The notes: generated from the letters alone by a model not told the origin. A stretch of 28,602 nt of DNA from JALZEG01 sp036258555 (GCA_036258555.1 DATADL010000102.1:1-28602), one strand, 5' to 3'. Shown: positions 7,362-14,761, counted from the first letter of the stretch. A program made the numbers and translations.

Positions 7362-8766
7362 CGTGCGTTCGCTGGTGCAGGCCGCCGCGCCCCGTCCCGC
7401 CGCCGGCGTCGACGTGCGCGCCATCGAGCGCCGGGCGCGGCGCCGCCTGGTCGTGCGGTCCGTCGCCGCCGCGCTGGTGCTCGTCGCCGTCGGCGCCTCC
7501 GCGGGCGTCGTCGCGTCGCTCGACCGGTCCGGCCGCGACGGCGTCGTAGGAGACCCTCGCCCCCAGCCGGCGCCGCCGGGACCCGAGGTCGACCGCGCCG
7601 ACGGCAGGTCGCGCATTCCCGGGGGGCGTCGCTACGAGATCGCGTCGGGCTCCTACGGCGACGACTGGCACGAGCCGTGGGCGGGGGAACGGTGGCGTCT
7701 GCTCGTCTGGGGGCGCGGGCGGACGAGCTGCTGGCAGATGGCCGAGGGGGACGCGGGGCGAAGGGAAGGCGTGTCGTGCTCTCTCCACGACGGCGCCGAC
7801 GGCGCGTTCCTGGCGTCGATGTCGCTCGAGACCGGGAGCCGCGATCCGGCGGAGTTCACGTTCGTCGCGGGAGAGCTCGCCCCGACCGTCGACCGGTTGA
7901 GGTTCCGGGGCGACCGGGGGCCGGGGTTCTCGATCCCGGTGCTCGCGGCCCCCGCGCGCAGCGGCGTGCCGTACCGCTACTACACCGCGCTCCTGCCGCG
8001 CTACGACTACGCGCGGCTCGTGGCGTCGTCGGCCGGCGGCGAGGTGCTCGACACGAGGCGGCTCTGTGGGATCGGATGCGAGGCCGACCGGCAGCGCGCC
8101 GCGGCGGAGGAGGTGCGCGCGTACGAGGACGCCCCCGTCACGCTCGAGTCGGCTGCGGCCGCCTTCGCGAACGAGGCAGCCGGACGCGCCGGCCTGATCG
8201 ACCAGCTCGGGACCTACTGGATCTACCAGACGATCTCGCAGGACGACCTCGTCGCGATCTACGAGACCACCGACTGCTCCGACGCCGTCCCCGACGACGG
8301 GTACCGCTGCGACCGGGACTACGGCGCGGGCAGCATCGACGTCGGCGTCGTAGACGACCGCTTCGTCGTCGAGGGGGCCGAGGGCCCGATGACGTCCGAG
8401 CAGCGAGAGGCGCTCGAGTCGTACTCCGCTCCCGCGGCCGTCGGCGACCCGGAGTGGCGGCACGTCGCCAGCTCGTTCGCCGAGACCGAGGACGGCCGGT
8501 GGGAGGCCGCTTTCGTCGTGGTCTGGACCGGGAACATGGACGCCCCACGCGAGTACGGGAGCGCGTGCCGCTTCACCGTCTACGACTCCGACGGCGACAC
8601 CCTCTACCGGAGCCGCAAGCTCCCCTTCGAGGTCCGCGGGCGCGAGTACTACCGGGTGAGCGGCCTCACGACCGAGGTCGGAGAGCGGCGGGCCCCGGAG
8701 GACATCGCCGTGGCGTGCGACGAACCCGGCCCGGACGTGATGGACCGGACGTTCTGGGGGAGGTAG
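7351..8766 (+). CDS. Membrane-anchored extracytoplasmic protein paired with the sigma factor
   Basis: This 471-aa protein begins with a short cytoplasmic segment of about 33 residues, rich in Arg (RAIERRARRR). A single membrane helix (about 36-57) and a large extracytoplasmic domain follow. That domain holds eight cysteines, an even number, which suggests disulfide bonds. The cytoplasmic part lacks the HxxxCxxC zinc anti-sigma motif. Its position as the second, overlapping gene (an ideal AAGGAGG 6 nt before the ATG) and its membrane topology make it a candidate regulator or sensor for the sigma factor, but that is inference. I recognise no enzyme domain. It could equally be a target of the sigma factor. 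Confidence 0.75.
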   Translation: MSPDVRSLVQAAAPRPAAGVDVRAIERRARRRLVVRSVAAALVLVAVGASAGVVASLDRSGRDGVVGDPRPQPAPPGPEVDRADGRSRIPGGRRYEIASGSYGDDWHEPWAGERWRLLVWGRGRTSCWQMAEGDAGRREGVSCSLHDGADGAFLASMSLETGSRDPAEFTFVAGELAPTVDRLRFRGDRGPGFSIPVLAAPARSGVPYRYYTALLPRYDYARLVASSAGGEVLDTRRLCGIGCEADRQRAAAEEVRAYEDAPVTLESAAAAFANEAAGRAGLIDQLGTYWIYQTISQDDLVAIYETTDCSDAVPDDGYRCDRDYGAGSIDVGVVDDRFVVEGAEGPMTSEQREALESYSAPAAVGDPEWRHVASSFAETEDGRWEAAFVVVWTGNMDAPREYGSACRFTVYDSDGDTLYRSRKLPFEVRGREYYRVSGLTTEVGERRAPEDIAVACDEPGPDVMDRTFWGR

Positions 8767-8769
8767 GTC

Positions 8770-8790
8770 CCGCTGGCGCGAAGCCAGCGG
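8770..8790. terminator. Hairpin after the sigma operon
   Basis: CCGCTGGC-loop-GCCAGCGG forms an 8-bp perfect stem with a 5-nt loop, starting 4 bp after the stop of the 471-aa gene. There is no T-tract, so it is at best a weak intrinsic terminator or an mRNA-end stabiliser. Confidence 0.45.
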
Positions 8791-8796
8791 AGCGCA

Positions 8797-8808
8797 CACA
8801 ATTGCTCC
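8797..8808 (+). promoter_or_regulatory. Possible -10 box of a leaderless cdd
   Basis: CACAAT (8797-8802) is followed by 6 nt and the ATG of cdd. It keeps the conserved A at position 2 and T at position 6 of a -10 box, and there is no Shine-Dalgarno sequence. Confidence 0.35.
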
Positions 8809-9216
8809 ATGACCGAGCGCGTGGACTGGGACGAGCTTCGAGCCGAGGCCGCCGAAGCCGCCGGCCGCGCGTACGCCCCCTACTCGCGCACGCCGATGGG
8901 CGCCGCCGCGCTCCTCGACGACGGAAGCATCCTCACCGGCTGCAGCGTCGAGAACGCGTCTTTCGGCGTCAGCCTGTGCGCGGAGTGCGGCCTCGTCTCG
9001 GCGCTGTACGACTCCGGCGGGGGGCGGTTCGTCGGTGTGACGCTCGTCGACCTCGAGGGCAACCTGCTCGCGCCGTGCGGACGCTGCCGCCAGCTCCTCT
9101 TCGAGACGGGGGGGCCGGAGCTCCTCGTCGACTCCGCCGACGGTCCGCGCCGTCTGGACCAGCTGCTGCCGGCCGGCTTCTCGGCCGAGAAGCTCGCGGA
9201 GACGACGGGCATCTGA
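8809..9216 (+). CDS. cdd: Cytidine deaminase
   Basis: This 135-aa enzyme is a homotetrameric-type cytidine deaminase that converts cytidine and deoxycytidine to uridine and deoxyuridine for pyrimidine salvage. It has the zinc and catalytic motif C57-A58-E59 and the second zinc motif PC90GRC93RQ. The substrate-binding segments AYAPYSRTPMGAAAL and GCSVENASFGVSLCAECG closely follow the mycobacterial form. The length is normal. The start ATG appears leaderless. The last bases overlap the purine nucleoside phosphorylase gene, and pairing of cdd with that gene is a usual actinobacterial nucleoside-salvage arrangement. Confidence 0.95.
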   Translation: MTERVDWDELRAEAAEAAGRAYAPYSRTPMGAAALLDDGSILTGCSVENASFGVSLCAECGLVSALYDSGGGRFVGVTLVDLEGNLLAPCGRCRQLLFETGGPELLVDSADGPRRLDQLLPAGFSAEKLAETTGI

Positions 9217-9968
9217 AGCTCTCCGACGTCGCAGGCGCGCGCGAGGCGCGCGCCGCGGTCGTCCTGGGCTCCGGGCTCGCGGCCGTCGCGCGCAGCCTCA
9301 CGGGAGCCGACCCCGTCCCCTACTCGAGCATCGAGGGCTGGCACGCGACGCGCGTGCCGGGTCACGAGGGGGCGCTCTACGCGGGCGCGGTCGAGGGAAC
9401 TCCGGCCCTCGTCCTGGCAGGCCGTGTCCATCTGTACGAGGGACATCCGTCGGCGGTGGTCACGAATGCCGTCGACGACGTCGTGGCGCACGGATGCCGG
9501 ACGGTCGTGCTTACGAACGCGGCCGGCGGCATCGCGGAGTCCTTCGGCGTCGGCGACCTCGTGCTGATCTCCGACCATCTGAACCTGACCGGCTCGAACC
9601 CGCTGATCGGAGCGCCGGCGTTCGCCGACATGAGCGAGGTCTACGACGCGGAGCTCCGCGCGCTCGCCCGGGGCGTCGACCCGGGCCTGCAGGACGGCGT
9701 CTACGCCGGCGTTACCGGGCCGGCCTACGAGACGCCCGCCGAGATCCGAATGCTCGCGACCCTCGGTGCGGACCTCGTCGGGATGTCGACGGTCCACGAG
9801 GCGATCGCGGCACACGCGCTCGGCGCGCGCGTGCTCGGGATCTCGGTCGTGACGAACCGGGCTGCGGGCCTGGGCGGACGGCTGGACCACGCGGCGGTGC
9901 AGCAGGCGGGCGCCGCGGCCGCGGACCGGATGGAGGCGCTGCTGAGGGGAGTTCTGGCCCGGCTCTAG
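9213..9968 (+). CDS. punA: Purine nucleoside phosphorylase (trimeric type), probable CTG start
   Basis: This enzyme splits inosine and guanosine with phosphate. Visible motifs are VVLGSGLA (phosphate loop), GRVHLYEGH, LTNAAGG, SDHLNLTGSNPL, GPAYETPAEIRML, GADLVGMSTVHEAIAA and ISVVTNRAAG (base-binding Asn). They match the trimeric family, particularly mycobacterial members (STVHE). The length, about 251 aa, is slightly short, at the N-terminus only. No ATG, GTG or TTG lies in frame between the start of the phosphorylase homology and well inside cdd. CTG at 9213-9215 overlaps the cdd stop as CTGA, like the common ATGA coupling, with GGAG 11 nt upstream. It is followed by the duplicated hairpin at 9966-10031. 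Confidence 0.9.
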   Translation: MKLSDVAGAREARAAVVLGSGLAAVARSLTGADPVPYSSIEGWHATRVPGHEGALYAGAVEGTPALVLAGRVHLYEGHPSAVVTNAVDDVVAHGCRTVVLTNAAGGIAESFGVGDLVLISDHLNLTGSNPLIGAPAFADMSEVYDAELRALARGVDPGLQDGVYAGVTGPAYETPAEIRMLATLGADLVGMSTVHEAIAAHALGARVLGISVVTNRAAGLGGRLDHAAVQQAGAAAADRMEALLRGVLARL

Positions 9969-10031
9969 CGCGGGCCGCCTCGGCGGGACGCCCGGACTTA
10001 GCGCGGGCCGCCTCGGCGGGACGCCCGGACT
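9966..10031. repeat. Perfect tandem duplication of a 33-bp hairpin unit between convergent genes
   Basis: A 33-bp unit beginning TAGCGCGGGCCGCC occurs twice without a mismatch (9966-9998 and 9999-10031), then TAG again. Each copy folds into CGGGC..GCCCG with an inner CCGCC/GGCGG stem. The first copy begins with the punA stop codon, and the last base of the second is the first base of the mrp stop on the other strand. A bidirectional terminator duplicated in tandem is the simplest reading. Confidence 0.9.
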
Positions 10032-11155
10032 TAGTGGCGGTGCGGCCCGGCCATCAACGGCAGCGTTATCCGCTTCGACGGCTTGGGCTTCGGGGGCAGC
10101 AGGTTCACGAGCTCCTTCGCCGTCGACTCGAGGGCCTGCGCCACCTCGCTGTCCGGCGCCTGCAGCACGATCGGAGCACCGTCGTCCGCGTACTCGCGCA
10201 GCGCGGGGTCGATCGGGATCTGACCGAGCAGCGGCACCTGGAGCTTCTGCGCGAGGGTGCCTCCCCCGCCCGAGCCGAAGATCTCGTAGACCTTGCCGTC
10301 GTCGCCGCGGAAGTACGACATGTTCTCGACGACCCCGACGACGTCGAGCCCGGTCTTCTCGGCCATGAAGCCCGCGCGCTGCGCGACCTTCTCGGCGACG
10401 GCCTGTGGGGTCGTCACGACGAGCATGCTCGCCCCCGGCAGGAACTGCGCGATCGAGATCGACACGTCGCCGGTGCCCGGCGGGAGGTCGACGAGGAGGT
10501 AGTCGGGCTCGTCCCAGTGCACGTCGGTCAGGAACTGCTGCAACGCCTTGTGGAGCATCGGCCCCCGCCACACGACGGGGTTGTCCTCGGTGGTGAAGAG
10601 CCCGATCGAGACGACCTTCACGCCGAACATCGTCGGGGGCATGATCATGTCCTCTACGACCGTCGGGCGCTCGTGGATGCCGAGCATGCGCGGGATCGAG
10701 AACCCCCACACGTCCGCGTCCAGGAGCCCGACCGAGTGTCCGAGCTTCGCGAGCGACGCCGCGATGTTCACGGTCGTCGTCGACTTCCCGACGCCGCCCT
10801 TGCCGGACCCGATCGCGATCACCTGCGTCGGCGAGTCGCTGCGGGCGAACGGCGCCGGCGTCTCCTTGCGGAGGCCGCCCACCAGCGCGGCCCGCTCCTC
10901 CTCCGTCATCGAGGTGAGCTCGACGTTCACGTGCGAGATCCCGGGGAACTCCTCTTTCAGGCGCGCCGGGATGACCGTGTAGAAGTAGTCCTTGAGCGGG
11001 CAGCCCGGGATCGTGAGCGCGATCAGGACGCTCACCTCGGCCCCCGCGACGCGGACGTCGCGGACCATGTTGAGCTCGTTCAGGCCGCGGTGGAGCTCGG
11101 GGTCCTGGATCTCTCCGAGGACTCTGGTGATCTCCTCGACGGTGGGCATGGCCAT
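10031..11155 (-). CDS. mrp: Mrp/ApbC-family iron-sulfur carrier ATPase
   Basis: This 374-aa protein has an N-terminal MIP18/DUF59 domain (about residues 5-80; LGEIQDPEL...GCPLKDYF) and a C-terminal P-loop ATPase of the Mrp/NBP35 group. The deviant Walker A GSGKGGVGKST (about 116-126), DADVWGFSIPRMLG and LVDLPPGTGD are all clear. In many bacteria Mrp carries a CPxC pair that binds the iron-sulfur cluster; here the matching place reads ENMSYFRGDDGKVYEIFG without cysteine, as I recall for actinobacterial homologues. The start at 11155 has AAGGAG 11 nt upstream inside an inverted repeat (GCAAG...CTTGC). It is convergent with punA and lies 46 bp downstream of the lipid kinase gene. Confidence 0.92.
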   Translation of the reverse strand: MAMPTVEEITRVLGEIQDPELHRGLNELNMVRDVRVAGAEVSVLIALTIPGCPLKDYFYTVIPARLKEEFPGISHVNVELTSMTEEERAALVGGLRKETPAPFARSDSPTQVIAIGSGKGGVGKSTTTVNIAASLAKLGHSVGLLDADVWGFSIPRMLGIHERPTVVEDMIMPPTMFGVKVVSIGLFTTEDNPVVWRGPMLHKALQQFLTDVHWDEPDYLLVDLPPGTGDVSISIAQFLPGASMLVVTTPQAVAEKVAQRAGFMAEKTGLDVVGVVENMSYFRGDDGKVYEIFGSGGGGTLAQKLQVPLLGQIPIDPALREYADDGAPIVLQAPDSEVAQALESTAKELVNLLPPKPKPSKRITLPLMAGPHRH

Positions 11156-11201
11156 GCTTGCAAGAGCTCCTTGCGGATAGGGAACGCGCCAGAGCCTAGC
11201 C

Positions 11202-12119
11202 TCAAACGAGGACGTCCAGGCCCTGAGGTACCAAACGTATCGACGCCGTGTCCTGTTCCCCGATGTAGTCGCCGTCCACCTGGACCGGCAGCGGCCGGTC
11301 GGCCCGGAGGGTGACCGCGGCGACGTCGTGGTCGTAGGTGGCGGTCCGCCAGCGGACGTGGGAACGGCTCACGAAGATCGACCACACGATCCGCGGGACG
11401 GTCGCGAGCCGGACCTTGCTCAGGGTGAAGACGTCGAGCCCGGCGTCCAGCGCCGCCTCCGGGCACACGTCGACCGGCATGCGCTTGAAGTACGTGAAGG
11501 GCCGTCCGTTGCAGCAGATCGCCAGCAGCGCCCGGACCGGTTCGCGGCCCTCGACCTCGACGGTCAACCACGGGTCGGCTCCCCGGTACTCGCCGACGCC
11601 GGTCTCGAGGGCCTTGCGCAGGAACGTCCACTCGGCGCTCCGCGCCTTGGCCTCGGGGTCGGCCTCGACGCGCTTCACGACCTCGGCGTCCAGGCCCATG
11701 CCGGACGAGAACAGGAAGTAGCGCCCGGACACGTCGCCGACGTTGATCGAGCGCCGCGCTCCCGCGCGCAGGCGCTCCGCTACGTAAGCGGTCGCGTCGA
11801 CGGGGTCGCGCGGGATCCCCAGCGACCGCACGAGCACGTTCGTGCTGCCGCCCGGGATGACGCCGAGGGCCACGCGCGTCCCGACGAGCGTCTGCGCGGC
11901 CTCGTTCACCGTCCCGTCGCCGCCGAAGGCGATCACGGCATCGAAGCCCCGGTCGACCGCGTCGGCGGCGAGCTCGCTCGCGTGGTTGCGCGACATCGTG
12001 TCGGCGACGTCCAGCTTGAAGTCGGCAGACAGCGCCTTCGCGATCACGTCCCTGGTGCGGGCGCGCACCGAGCCCGCCCGCGCGTTGACGATCAGCAGCA
12101 CCCTCTGCACGGGCCGCAT
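11202..12119 (-). CDS. Diacylglycerol/lipid kinase of the DagK/YegS family
   Basis: This 305-aa lipid kinase carries IVNARAGS near the N-terminus, the catalytic loop AFGGDGTVNEAAQTL (GGDGT at residues 66-70) and PGGSTNVLVRSLGIP (89-104), which together define the diacylglycerol kinase catalytic domain. The C-terminal beta-rich domain ends with the usual VQVDGD and VPQGLDVLV. Members phosphorylate diacylglycerol or related membrane lipids; the exact substrate is not readable. The ATG at 12117-12119 precedes the first strand (RPVQRVLLIVN) directly. It is divergent from the DUF5317 gene across only 33 bp, so their promoters overlap. Confidence 0.9.
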   Translation of the reverse strand: MRPVQRVLLIVNARAGSVRARTRDVIAKALSADFKLDVADTMSRNHASELAADAVDRGFDAVIAFGGDGTVNEAAQTLVGTRVALGVIPGGSTNVLVRSLGIPRDPVDATAYVAERLRAGARRSINVGDVSGRYFLFSSGMGLDAEVVKRVEADPEAKARSAEWTFLRKALETGVGEYRGADPWLTVEVEGREPVRALLAICCNGRPFTYFKRMPVDVCPEAALDAGLDVFTLSKVRLATVPRIVWSIFVSRSHVRWRTATYDHDVAAVTLRADRPLPVQVDGDYIGEQDTASIRLVPQGLDVLV

Positions 12120-12140
12120 CGTACGGGTCGGCCCGGGTCC

Positions 12141-12152
12141 TATCCTGCAACG
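12141..12152 (+). promoter_or_regulatory. -10 box of a leaderless DUF5317 gene
   Basis: TATCCT (12141-12146) is followed by 6 nt and the GTG start at 12153. There is no Shine-Dalgarno sequence. It lies in the 33-bp gap between two divergent genes. Confidence 0.5.
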
Positions 12153-12725
12153 GTGCTGACCGCGCTGGTCCTCGCCGTCGTGACCGGGATCGCCGCCCGT
12201 CTGCGAGGCGGATCCCTCGCGACGCTGGCCGACACGACGTTCACGTGGACGCCGCTGCTCGTGGCGGGGCTGGTCTTCCAGGTCACGTTCCTCTACTGGG
12301 ACCCCGAGTGGCTGGGGGACGCCGGGGGCCTGGTCGTCGTGCTGGGGTCGAACCTGGCCGTCGCCGTCTGGCTCGCGGCGAACCGGACGCTGCCGGGGCT
12401 GCTGCTCGCGGGGGCCGGCATGGCGCTCAACGTGGTGGTCATCGCGGCGAACGGCGCGATGCCGGTCCTGGAGTCGTCGGCGCGCAAGGCCGGCGTGTCG
12501 CAGTCTCTCGACAGCGCCAGCATCAAGCACGAGCGTCTCGACGAGAGCACGGTCCTGCCGTGGCTGGGCGACGCGATCCCGGTCCCTCCGTTCAAGGAGG
12601 TGCTGAGCGTCGGCGACGTCGTGCTCGCGCTCGGGCTGTGCCGCGTGGTCGACGCCCGGATGATGGCTGCGAGACGGCCGCGGCATCGCGCCGCGGGGGA
12701 CGGGACTAGGCCAGCTTCCGGTTGA
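12153..12725 (+). CDS. DUF5317-type membrane protein
   Basis: This 190-aa protein has about four membrane helices (residues about 1-14, 31-48, 55-75 and 78-100, with a weaker C-terminal one near 148-165). The conserved segments NVVVIAANGAMPV, KHERLDESTVLPWLGDAIPVPPFKEVLSVGDVVLALG are the hallmark of the DUF5317 family, a membrane family of unknown function seen in actinobacteria and Firmicutes. Its GTG start follows a TATCCT box by 6 nt. Its 3' end overlaps the convergent 230-aa gene by 20 bp. No function is assigned. Confidence 0.82.
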   Translation: MLTALVLAVVTGIAARLRGGSLATLADTTFTWTPLLVAGLVFQVTFLYWDPEWLGDAGGLVVVLGSNLAVAVWLAANRTLPGLLLAGAGMALNVVVIAANGAMPVLESSARKAGVSQSLDSASIKHERLDESTVLPWLGDAIPVPPFKEVLSVGDVVLALGLCRVVDARMMAARRPRHRAAGDGTRPASG

Positions 12726-13398
12726 CCGCGTGCAGCAATGCGCGCACGGCGGCGGACGCGACGTCGTCGTGGACGATCGCCGAGCCGACGACGGGGATGG
12801 CGTTGCCGCCCTCGAAGAACGTGGCGCGCACGAAGACCGAGTCGGCGGAATCCATCCGGTGGATCAGGACCTGGTCGAGCTCGAGCTCGACGCCCCTTTC
12901 GGCGAGGACGGGCTCCAGCGCCTTCACGACGGCCTTCGCCGCGCCGCGGGCGCGCGTCTCGCGCGACGGCCCCGCGTTGCCGCTGCCGTCGGTCTCGGTT
13001 CCGTCGGGCCACTTGAGCCCCACTTCCACCCACCCGGCGGTCCCGCGCGCGCCGAGGACGACGCGTTCGAGGACCGGGCGCTGGTCCTCGTGACGCGCCG
13101 GCGCGCCGGCCGTCGCCGGCGCGGGCTCCTGGACCGGGGGGTCGAGCTTGATCGTCGACGGCGGCGGCGGCGGATCGGCGTCCTCGAGCTGGACGACGGA
13201 GACGATGCGATGGTCGATCGGTAGCCCGTAACCGGCGGCGGCGAGCGACTGGACGTCGCGTACGACCTGTTTGGGGGAGCGCGACGCGGTGGCGACGACG
13301 TGGATCTCCTCGGGCGCCTCGTCGCCTACGATCCTGGCGTTCTTGACACCGGCGATCTTCTTCAGCTCCGCTTCGAGCCGGTCCAATTGCTCCCTCAT
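12706..13398 (-). CDS. Unknown protein, paralogue of the gene at 19885-20514
   Basis: This 230-aa protein has an N-terminal alpha/beta domain (residues 1-70; VKNARIVGDEAPEEIHVVATA, then SPKQVVRDVQSLAAAGYGLPIDHRIVSVVQL), a Pro-rich linker with a poly-Pro run near residue 76, and a C-terminal domain ending SAIVHDDVASAAVRALLHAVNRKL. The same two-domain layout, with similar motifs, is seen in the protein at 19885-20514, so this lineage has at least two copies of an uncharacterised family. I chose the ATG at 13396-13398 because TACTTT lies 6 nt before it and the fold starts there; the frame is open further upstream. I do not recognise a function. It converges with the DUF5317 gene. Confidence 0.75.
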   Translation of the reverse strand: MREQLDRLEAELKKIAGVKNARIVGDEAPEEIHVVATASRSPKQVVRDVQSLAAAGYGLPIDHRIVSVVQLEDADPPPPPSTIKLDPPVQEPAPATAGAPARHEDQRPVLERVVLGARGTAGWVEVGLKWPDGTETDGSGNAGPSRETRARGAAKAVVKALEPVLAERGVELELDQVLIHRMDSADSVFVRATFFEGGNAIPVVGSAIVHDDVASAAVRALLHAVNRKLA

Positions 13399-13410
13399 GC
13401 GAGGAAAGTA
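13399..13410 (-). promoter_or_regulatory. -10 box of the leaderless 230-aa gene
   Basis: On the minus strand TACTTT is followed by 6 nt and the ATG at 13398. No Shine-Dalgarno sequence is present. Confidence 0.45.
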
Positions 13411-13424
13411 CACCGCCCGTCTGG

Positions 13425-13451
13425 AAAAAACTACCTGACGCCCGCTGCGTC
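13425..13451 (-). terminator. Possible intrinsic terminator or attenuator
   Basis: On the minus strand GACGC-AGCGG-GCGTC forms a 5-bp hairpin (13437-13451). After 6 nt there is a run of six T (13425-13430). It lies between a possible promoter (13471-13499) and the 230-aa gene. The short stem and the distance to the T-run make it weak. Confidence 0.3.
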
Positions 13452-13470
13452 TTGTACGTATTTCAGGGAG

Positions 13471-13499
13471 AATCTGGCATGCCGCGAAGAGGGCGTCAA
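13471..13499 (-). promoter_or_regulatory. Possible sigma-70-type promoter
   Basis: On the minus strand TTGACG (13494-13499) is 17 bp from CAGATT (13471-13476), a good -35 and an acceptable -10. Transcription would begin near 13464 and run through the weak terminator towards the 230-aa gene. Confidence 0.35.
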
Positions 13500-13549
13500 G
13501 CGGCGAGCCGGACGATCCGGCCAACTCGGACAAGAATCGCTGGATCGGC

Positions 13550-13730
13550 GCGGAACCGTCGCCGGGGCGATGCGGGCCCGACGGCGAGAGACCCGGATCG
13601 GGCGGAACCGTCGCCGCAGGCGACGCAGCCCGCGCGGCGAGAGACCCGAATCGGGCGGGATCGCGCGGGTCGGCGCGCGACCGTCGCCGCAGGCGACGCA
13701 GCCCGGCGGCGAGAGACCCGCATCGGGCGG
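13550..13730. repeat. Three imperfect direct repeats in a 355-bp gene-free gap
   Basis: The gap 13399-13753 has no convincing gene. It holds three copies of a unit of about 55 bp. A 23-bp core starting GGCGAGAGACCCG lies at 13583-13605, 13636-13658 and 13708-13730, differing at one base each. A 25-bp block starting CCGTCGCCGCAGGCGAC is identical at 13608-13632 and 13681-13705, with a degenerate copy near 13555. The block is self-complementary (GTCGCC-GCA-GGCGAC). Spacing is irregular (53 and 72 bp), unlike CRISPR. Confidence 0.85.
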
Positions 13731-13748
13731 GATCGCTTGCGATCCCGC
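13727..13748 (-). terminator. Hairpin after the HD-GYP gene
   Basis: GCGGGATCGCTTGCGATCCCGC-like pairing (core GGGATCGC/GCGATCCC at 13729-13746, extended by two more pairs) lies 5 bp beyond the stop of the HD-GYP gene. It is a strong stem but has no T-run. It abuts the direct repeats. Confidence 0.5.
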
Positions 13749-13753
13749 TAGAA

Positions 13754-14761
13754 CTAATCGTTCAGGTCTATGAAGACGTCGACTATGTCGGGGTCGAACT
13801 CCGTGTACGCGGCGTCCTTCAGCACCTGCAGCGAATCTCCCGCCGGAAGCGCGGCGCGGTAGGGCCGGTCGGACGTCATCGCGTCGTACGCGTCCGCGAC
13901 GGCGAAGGCGCGGGCGGTGACGGGGATCTCTTCTCGCCGAAGGCCCTCCGGATACCCCTCGCCGTTCCACCGCTCGTGGTGGTGGAGGATCACGTCGGTC
14001 GCCATCGGCGAGAACCCGATCGGCTCGACGATCTTCACGCCGAGCTCGGGATGACGTCGCATGACCTCTCTCTCGGCGGCGTCGAGCGGCCCTCTCTTGT
14101 TGAGGATCGCGTCGGGCACGCCGATCTTGCCGATGTCGTGGAGCATGAAGCCGAACACGACCTCCTCGTTCTTCGCCAGGTCGGGATCGATCGCGTCGAC
14201 GCAGCGCGTGGCGAGCTCGGTCACGCGGTGCAGGTGCTGCCCGGTCACCGCGTCGCGCACCTCCACAGCGGCGGCGAGCGCCTCGATCGTGGCGCGGTCG
14301 CGCTGGCGCTTCTCGGTCATCGCGTCGACGTATGAGCCGAGCAGAAGGCCCGTCGCCTCGTCGACGACGACCGGCGTCTGCTGCGACGACGACGCGAGCG
14401 CCCGCGCGAGGTCGTCCGACGAGCTCTCCTTGTAGATCGCGCCGACCGCGCCGGACGCGAGAGCGTCGAGCAGCGCGGAGTCGGCGCCGTCGAGCCTGTC
14501 GGCGAGGACTATCACCCGGGTGTCGGGACAGGAATCGCGCAGCCCGCGCACGAGGCTGCATCCAGGCGAGAGGTCGAGGGCGACGATGGCGACGTCCGGT
14601 GCGATCTTGCGTGTCATCTCGAGCGCGGCGGCCGGATCCTGGACCTTCGCGGCGACGCGGCCTGCGCCGGACTCCGTCACGAGCCGTGCCAGGGACTCGG
14701 CCACCGTCAGGTGGCGTTCGGCGATCAAGACCGTGGGTCCGGCGGGCTCGGGAGCTTCCAA
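13754..14761 (-). CDS. Response regulator with HD-GYP c-di-GMP phosphodiesterase domain
   Basis: This 335-aa protein has an N-terminal receiver domain (residues about 10-125) and a C-terminal HD-GYP domain (about 150-335). The HD-GYP active site is complete: H208-D209 in LHDIGK, H260-H262 in HHHERW, G269-Y270-P271 in NGEGYP, and AVADAYDAMTSDRPYR. The family hydrolyses cyclic-di-GMP. The receiver keeps a candidate phospho-Asp (D63) and Lys111, but the acidic pair is reduced to Glu15-Arg16 (AERH instead of ADDH), so phosphorylation may be altered. The TTG start at 14759-14761 is supported by GAGGT 6 nt upstream. No cognate kinase adjoins it; the two-component pair at 15187-17177 is on the other strand. 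Confidence 0.92.
   Translation of the reverse strand: MEAPEPAGPTVLIAERHLTVAESLARLVTESGAGRVAAKVQDPAAALEMTRKIAPDVAIVALDLSPGCSLVRGLRDSCPDTRVIVLADRLDGADSALLDALASGAVGAIYKESSSDDLARALASSSQQTPVVVDEATGLLLGSYVDAMTEKRQRDRATIEALAAAVEVRDAVTGQHLHRVTELATRCVDAIDPDLAKNEEVVFGFMLHDIGKIGVPDAILNKRGPLDAAEREVMRRHPELGVKIVEPIGFSPMATDVILHHHERWNGEGYPEGLRREEIPVTARAFAVADAYDAMTSDRPYRAALPAGDSLQVLKDAAYTEFDPDIVDVFIDLND

Noticed and set aside
10031..11155. Loss of function in Mrp because the CPxC pair is missing
   Set aside because: As far as I recall, actinobacterial Mrp homologues commonly lack this pair; the ATPase motifs are intact.
13550..13730. Repeats considered as a CRISPR array
   Set aside because: The repeats are imperfect, the spacing is irregular (53 and 72 bp), the intervening DNA is itself repeated, and no cas gene is near.
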